Origin: RHLJ01 sp040222455
GTDB taxonomy: Bacteria > Bacteroidota > Rhodothermia > Balneolales > Balneolaceae
Direction of reading: 5' to 3'
Assembly (NCBI GenBank): GCA_040222455.1
Contig: JAVKDD010000033.1
Location: forward strand, 1 to 64,000
DNA length: 64,000 nt
Positions 62,634-64,000 of this stretch are shown one piece after another (the stretch's first letter is position 1; each line of letters begins with the position of its first letter). Below the pieces are notes generated by a model that ran no database searches, was not told where the DNA came from, and saw only the letters and a list, made by a program, of their open reading frames with translations. The position numbers were made by a program, and so were the translations under genes.

Positions 62634-64000
62634 TTACCTATCGTCATCGTCCATAGAAAGTACTGCAAGAAAAGCTTCCTGTGGTATTTCTACTGATCCA
62701 ACTTGTTTCATTCGTTTTTTACCTTCTTTTTGTTTTTCAAGCAACTTACGTTTTCTTGAAATATCGCCACCATAACACTTTGCAGTAACATCCTTCCGTA
62801 GTGCTCTAATTGAATCACGTGCAATTATTCTACTTCCGATTGCCGCTTGTACTGCAACTTCATATTGTTGTCTTGGAATTAACTCCTTCAATTTAGCACA
62901 TACTTTTCTTCCTTGATAGTACGCTTTGTCACGGTGTGTAATACTCGAAAGAGCATCAACCTGTTCCGCATTCAACAAAATATCTAAACGAACTAAATGA
63001 CCTTTTCGGTATTCAATAAATTCATAATCTAAAGAAGCATAACCTCTCGTACCAGATTTTAGTCGGTCATAAAAATCGAATACCACTTCTGCCATTGGAA
63101 TTTCATATGTAATTTCAACCCTGTTATTCTGCATAAACATTTGATTGATATACACTCCTCTACGATCTTGGCATAATTTCATAATTGGCCCGATATAATC
63201 TGCCGGAGTAATTATACTAGCTTTGATATAAGGCTCATAAATTGCCTCTATATCTCCGACCTCGGGCATTTGACTTGGGTTATCAACCGTTATCGTTTCC
63301 CCATCTTCTAGTTTTACTTCGTATTTAACATTGGGAACTGTAGTAATAATATCGATATCAAATTCACGATCTAATCGTTCCTGAACGATTTCCATGTGGA
63401 GAAGCCCAAGAAATCCTGCCCTAAATCCAAATCCGAGAGCTTTGGAAGTCTCTGGTTCGTAAGATAATGAAGCGTCGTTCAATTGAAGCTTTTCAAGTGC
63501 GCTTCTTAAGTCTTCAAAATCTTCTGACTGGGTAGGATAAATCCCACTGAAAACCATTGGTTTAGCTTCCTGATAACCTGGAATAGGTACAGTTGCAGCA
63601 TTTTTTACTGTTGTTATGGTATCACCAACCCGAACATCTTTCAATGATTTTACACTGCCAATTACATATCCAACTTCACCGGCTTTAAGTTCTTTAGCGG
63701 GTTGATAAACAATTTTCAAATAGCCTAAATCCTCGGCATTGTACTCAACTTTATTTGCCATGAACTTAAATAATTCACCTTTTCTGAGCACGCCTTCTAA
63801 TACCCTAACGTATGCAACTGATCCGCGATAGGTATTAAATACTGAATCAAAAATAAGAGCTCGAAGTGGTTTGTCGACTTCTTGTTTTGGACCTGGAATT
63901 CGCTCACATATTGCCTCAAGTAATTCGGGAACTCCTTCCCCTGTTTTCCCTGATACTGTAAGAATATCTTCACGATCGCAACCTATTAAATCAATCACCT
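62634..64000 (-). CDS. lepA: Elongation factor 4 (LepA), C-terminal part; 5' end beyond window
   Basis: About 455 residues are present and the frame stays open to the right edge; the GTG at 63998 is internal (valine), not a start. The missing part is roughly the first 150 residues, with most of the GTPase domain. Visible are the end of the G domain (GVPELLEAICERIPGP), domain 2 (FDSVFNTYRGSVAYVRVLEG), the EF-G-like domains and the LepA-specific C-terminus (DVTAKCYGGDISRKRKLLEK, GKKRMKQVGSVEIPQEAF). The protein back-translocates or remodels stalled ribosomes. Confidence 0.96.
   Translation of the reverse strand, partial: VIDLIGCDREDILTVSGKTGEGVPELLEAICERIPGPKQEVDKPLRALIFDSVFNTYRGSVAYVRVLEGVLRKGELFKFMANKVEYNAEDLGYLKIVYQPAKELKAGEVGYVIGSVKSLKDVRVGDTITTVKNAATVPIPGYQEAKPMVFSGIYPTQSEDFEDLRSALEKLQLNDASLSYEPETSKALGFGFRAGFLGLLHMEIVQERLDREFDIDIITTVPNVKYEVKLEDGETITVDNPSQMPEVGDIEAIYEPYIKASIITPADYIGPIMKLCQDRRGVYINQMFMQNNRVEITYEIPMAEVVFDFYDRLKSGTRGYASLDYEFIEYRKGHLVRLDILLNAEQVDALSSITHRDKAYYQGRKVCAKLKELIPRQQYEVAVQAAIGSRIIARDSIRALRKDVTAKCYGGDISRKRKLLEKQKEGKKRMKQVGSVEIPQEAFLAVLSMDDDDR

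Overview
The window is AT-rich chromosomal DNA from a free-living bacterium. It most resembles the Balneolota/Rhodothermota side of the Bacteroidota supergroup. The evidence is a Type IX secretion sorting domain of the EQNYPNPFNPST kind on the CotH protein, many lipoproteins with short lipoboxes, a large-insert signal peptidase I, DUF5777 and YceI envelope proteins, and an RND pump with a lipoprotein adaptor. Some genes still have clear Shine-Dalgarno sites (20685, 32781, 52074, 54093). No rRNA, tRNA, CRISPR array, prophage or insertion sequence was seen.

Layout. 1-4.1 kb: end of a small lipoprotein gene, then a TPR-CHAT protease-like protein convergent with a membrane TPR protein. 4.4-8.8 kb: an overlapping chain (TlpA-like thioredoxin lipoprotein, GH3 hexosaminidase lipoprotein, HD phosphohydrolase, SGNH hydrolase). 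8.9-15.2 kb: secreted protein, OxyR, a secreted CotH-kinase protein, PEP carboxylase. 15.2-17.4 kb: repeat-rich DNA around a ligase-associated exonuclease. 17.4-24.9 kb: ATP-dependent DNA ligase, RND efflux pair, AlkA-like glycosylase. 25-29 kb: Ca/Na antiporter, a desaturase strikingly like eukaryotic dihydroceramide delta4-desaturase, GH20 hexosaminidase. 29.2-33.8 kb: pyruvate:ferredoxin oxidoreductase with its usual dihydroorotate-dehydrogenase-like partner. 33.8-35.7 kb: an envelope trio (DUF5777, YceI, cytochrome-like lipoprotein). 35.9-37.5 kb: a hydrolase/cyclase-like/AraC fusion. 37.7-39.9 kb: a large secreted TIG-repeat protein.

40.4-50 kb is a single-strand cluster encoding what looks like complete reductive pyrimidine catabolism: NCS1 transporter, PreT/PreA dihydropyrimidine dehydrogenase, dihydropyrimidinase, beta-ureidopropionase, omega-amino acid transaminase and CoA-acylating semialdehyde dehydrogenase. 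Uracil would enter, be reduced and opened to beta-alanine, and leave as acetyl-CoA. A paired palindrome about 140 bases upstream is a candidate operator.

50-64 kb is mostly housekeeping: groES-groEL, rsmA, tandem universal stress protein, DUF1835, DUF368, pcm, ZIP transporter, a barrel-like protein, peroxiredoxin, rlmN, lepB, a secreted protein and the 3' part of lepA, which runs off the right edge.

Points most worth a second look: the DEGS-like desaturase, the triple-domain AraC fusion, a roughly 110-residue domain inserted in the NCS1 transporter, the glycosylase lacking the usual catalytic aspartate, and a decayed copy of the groEL 3' flank 10 kb away.
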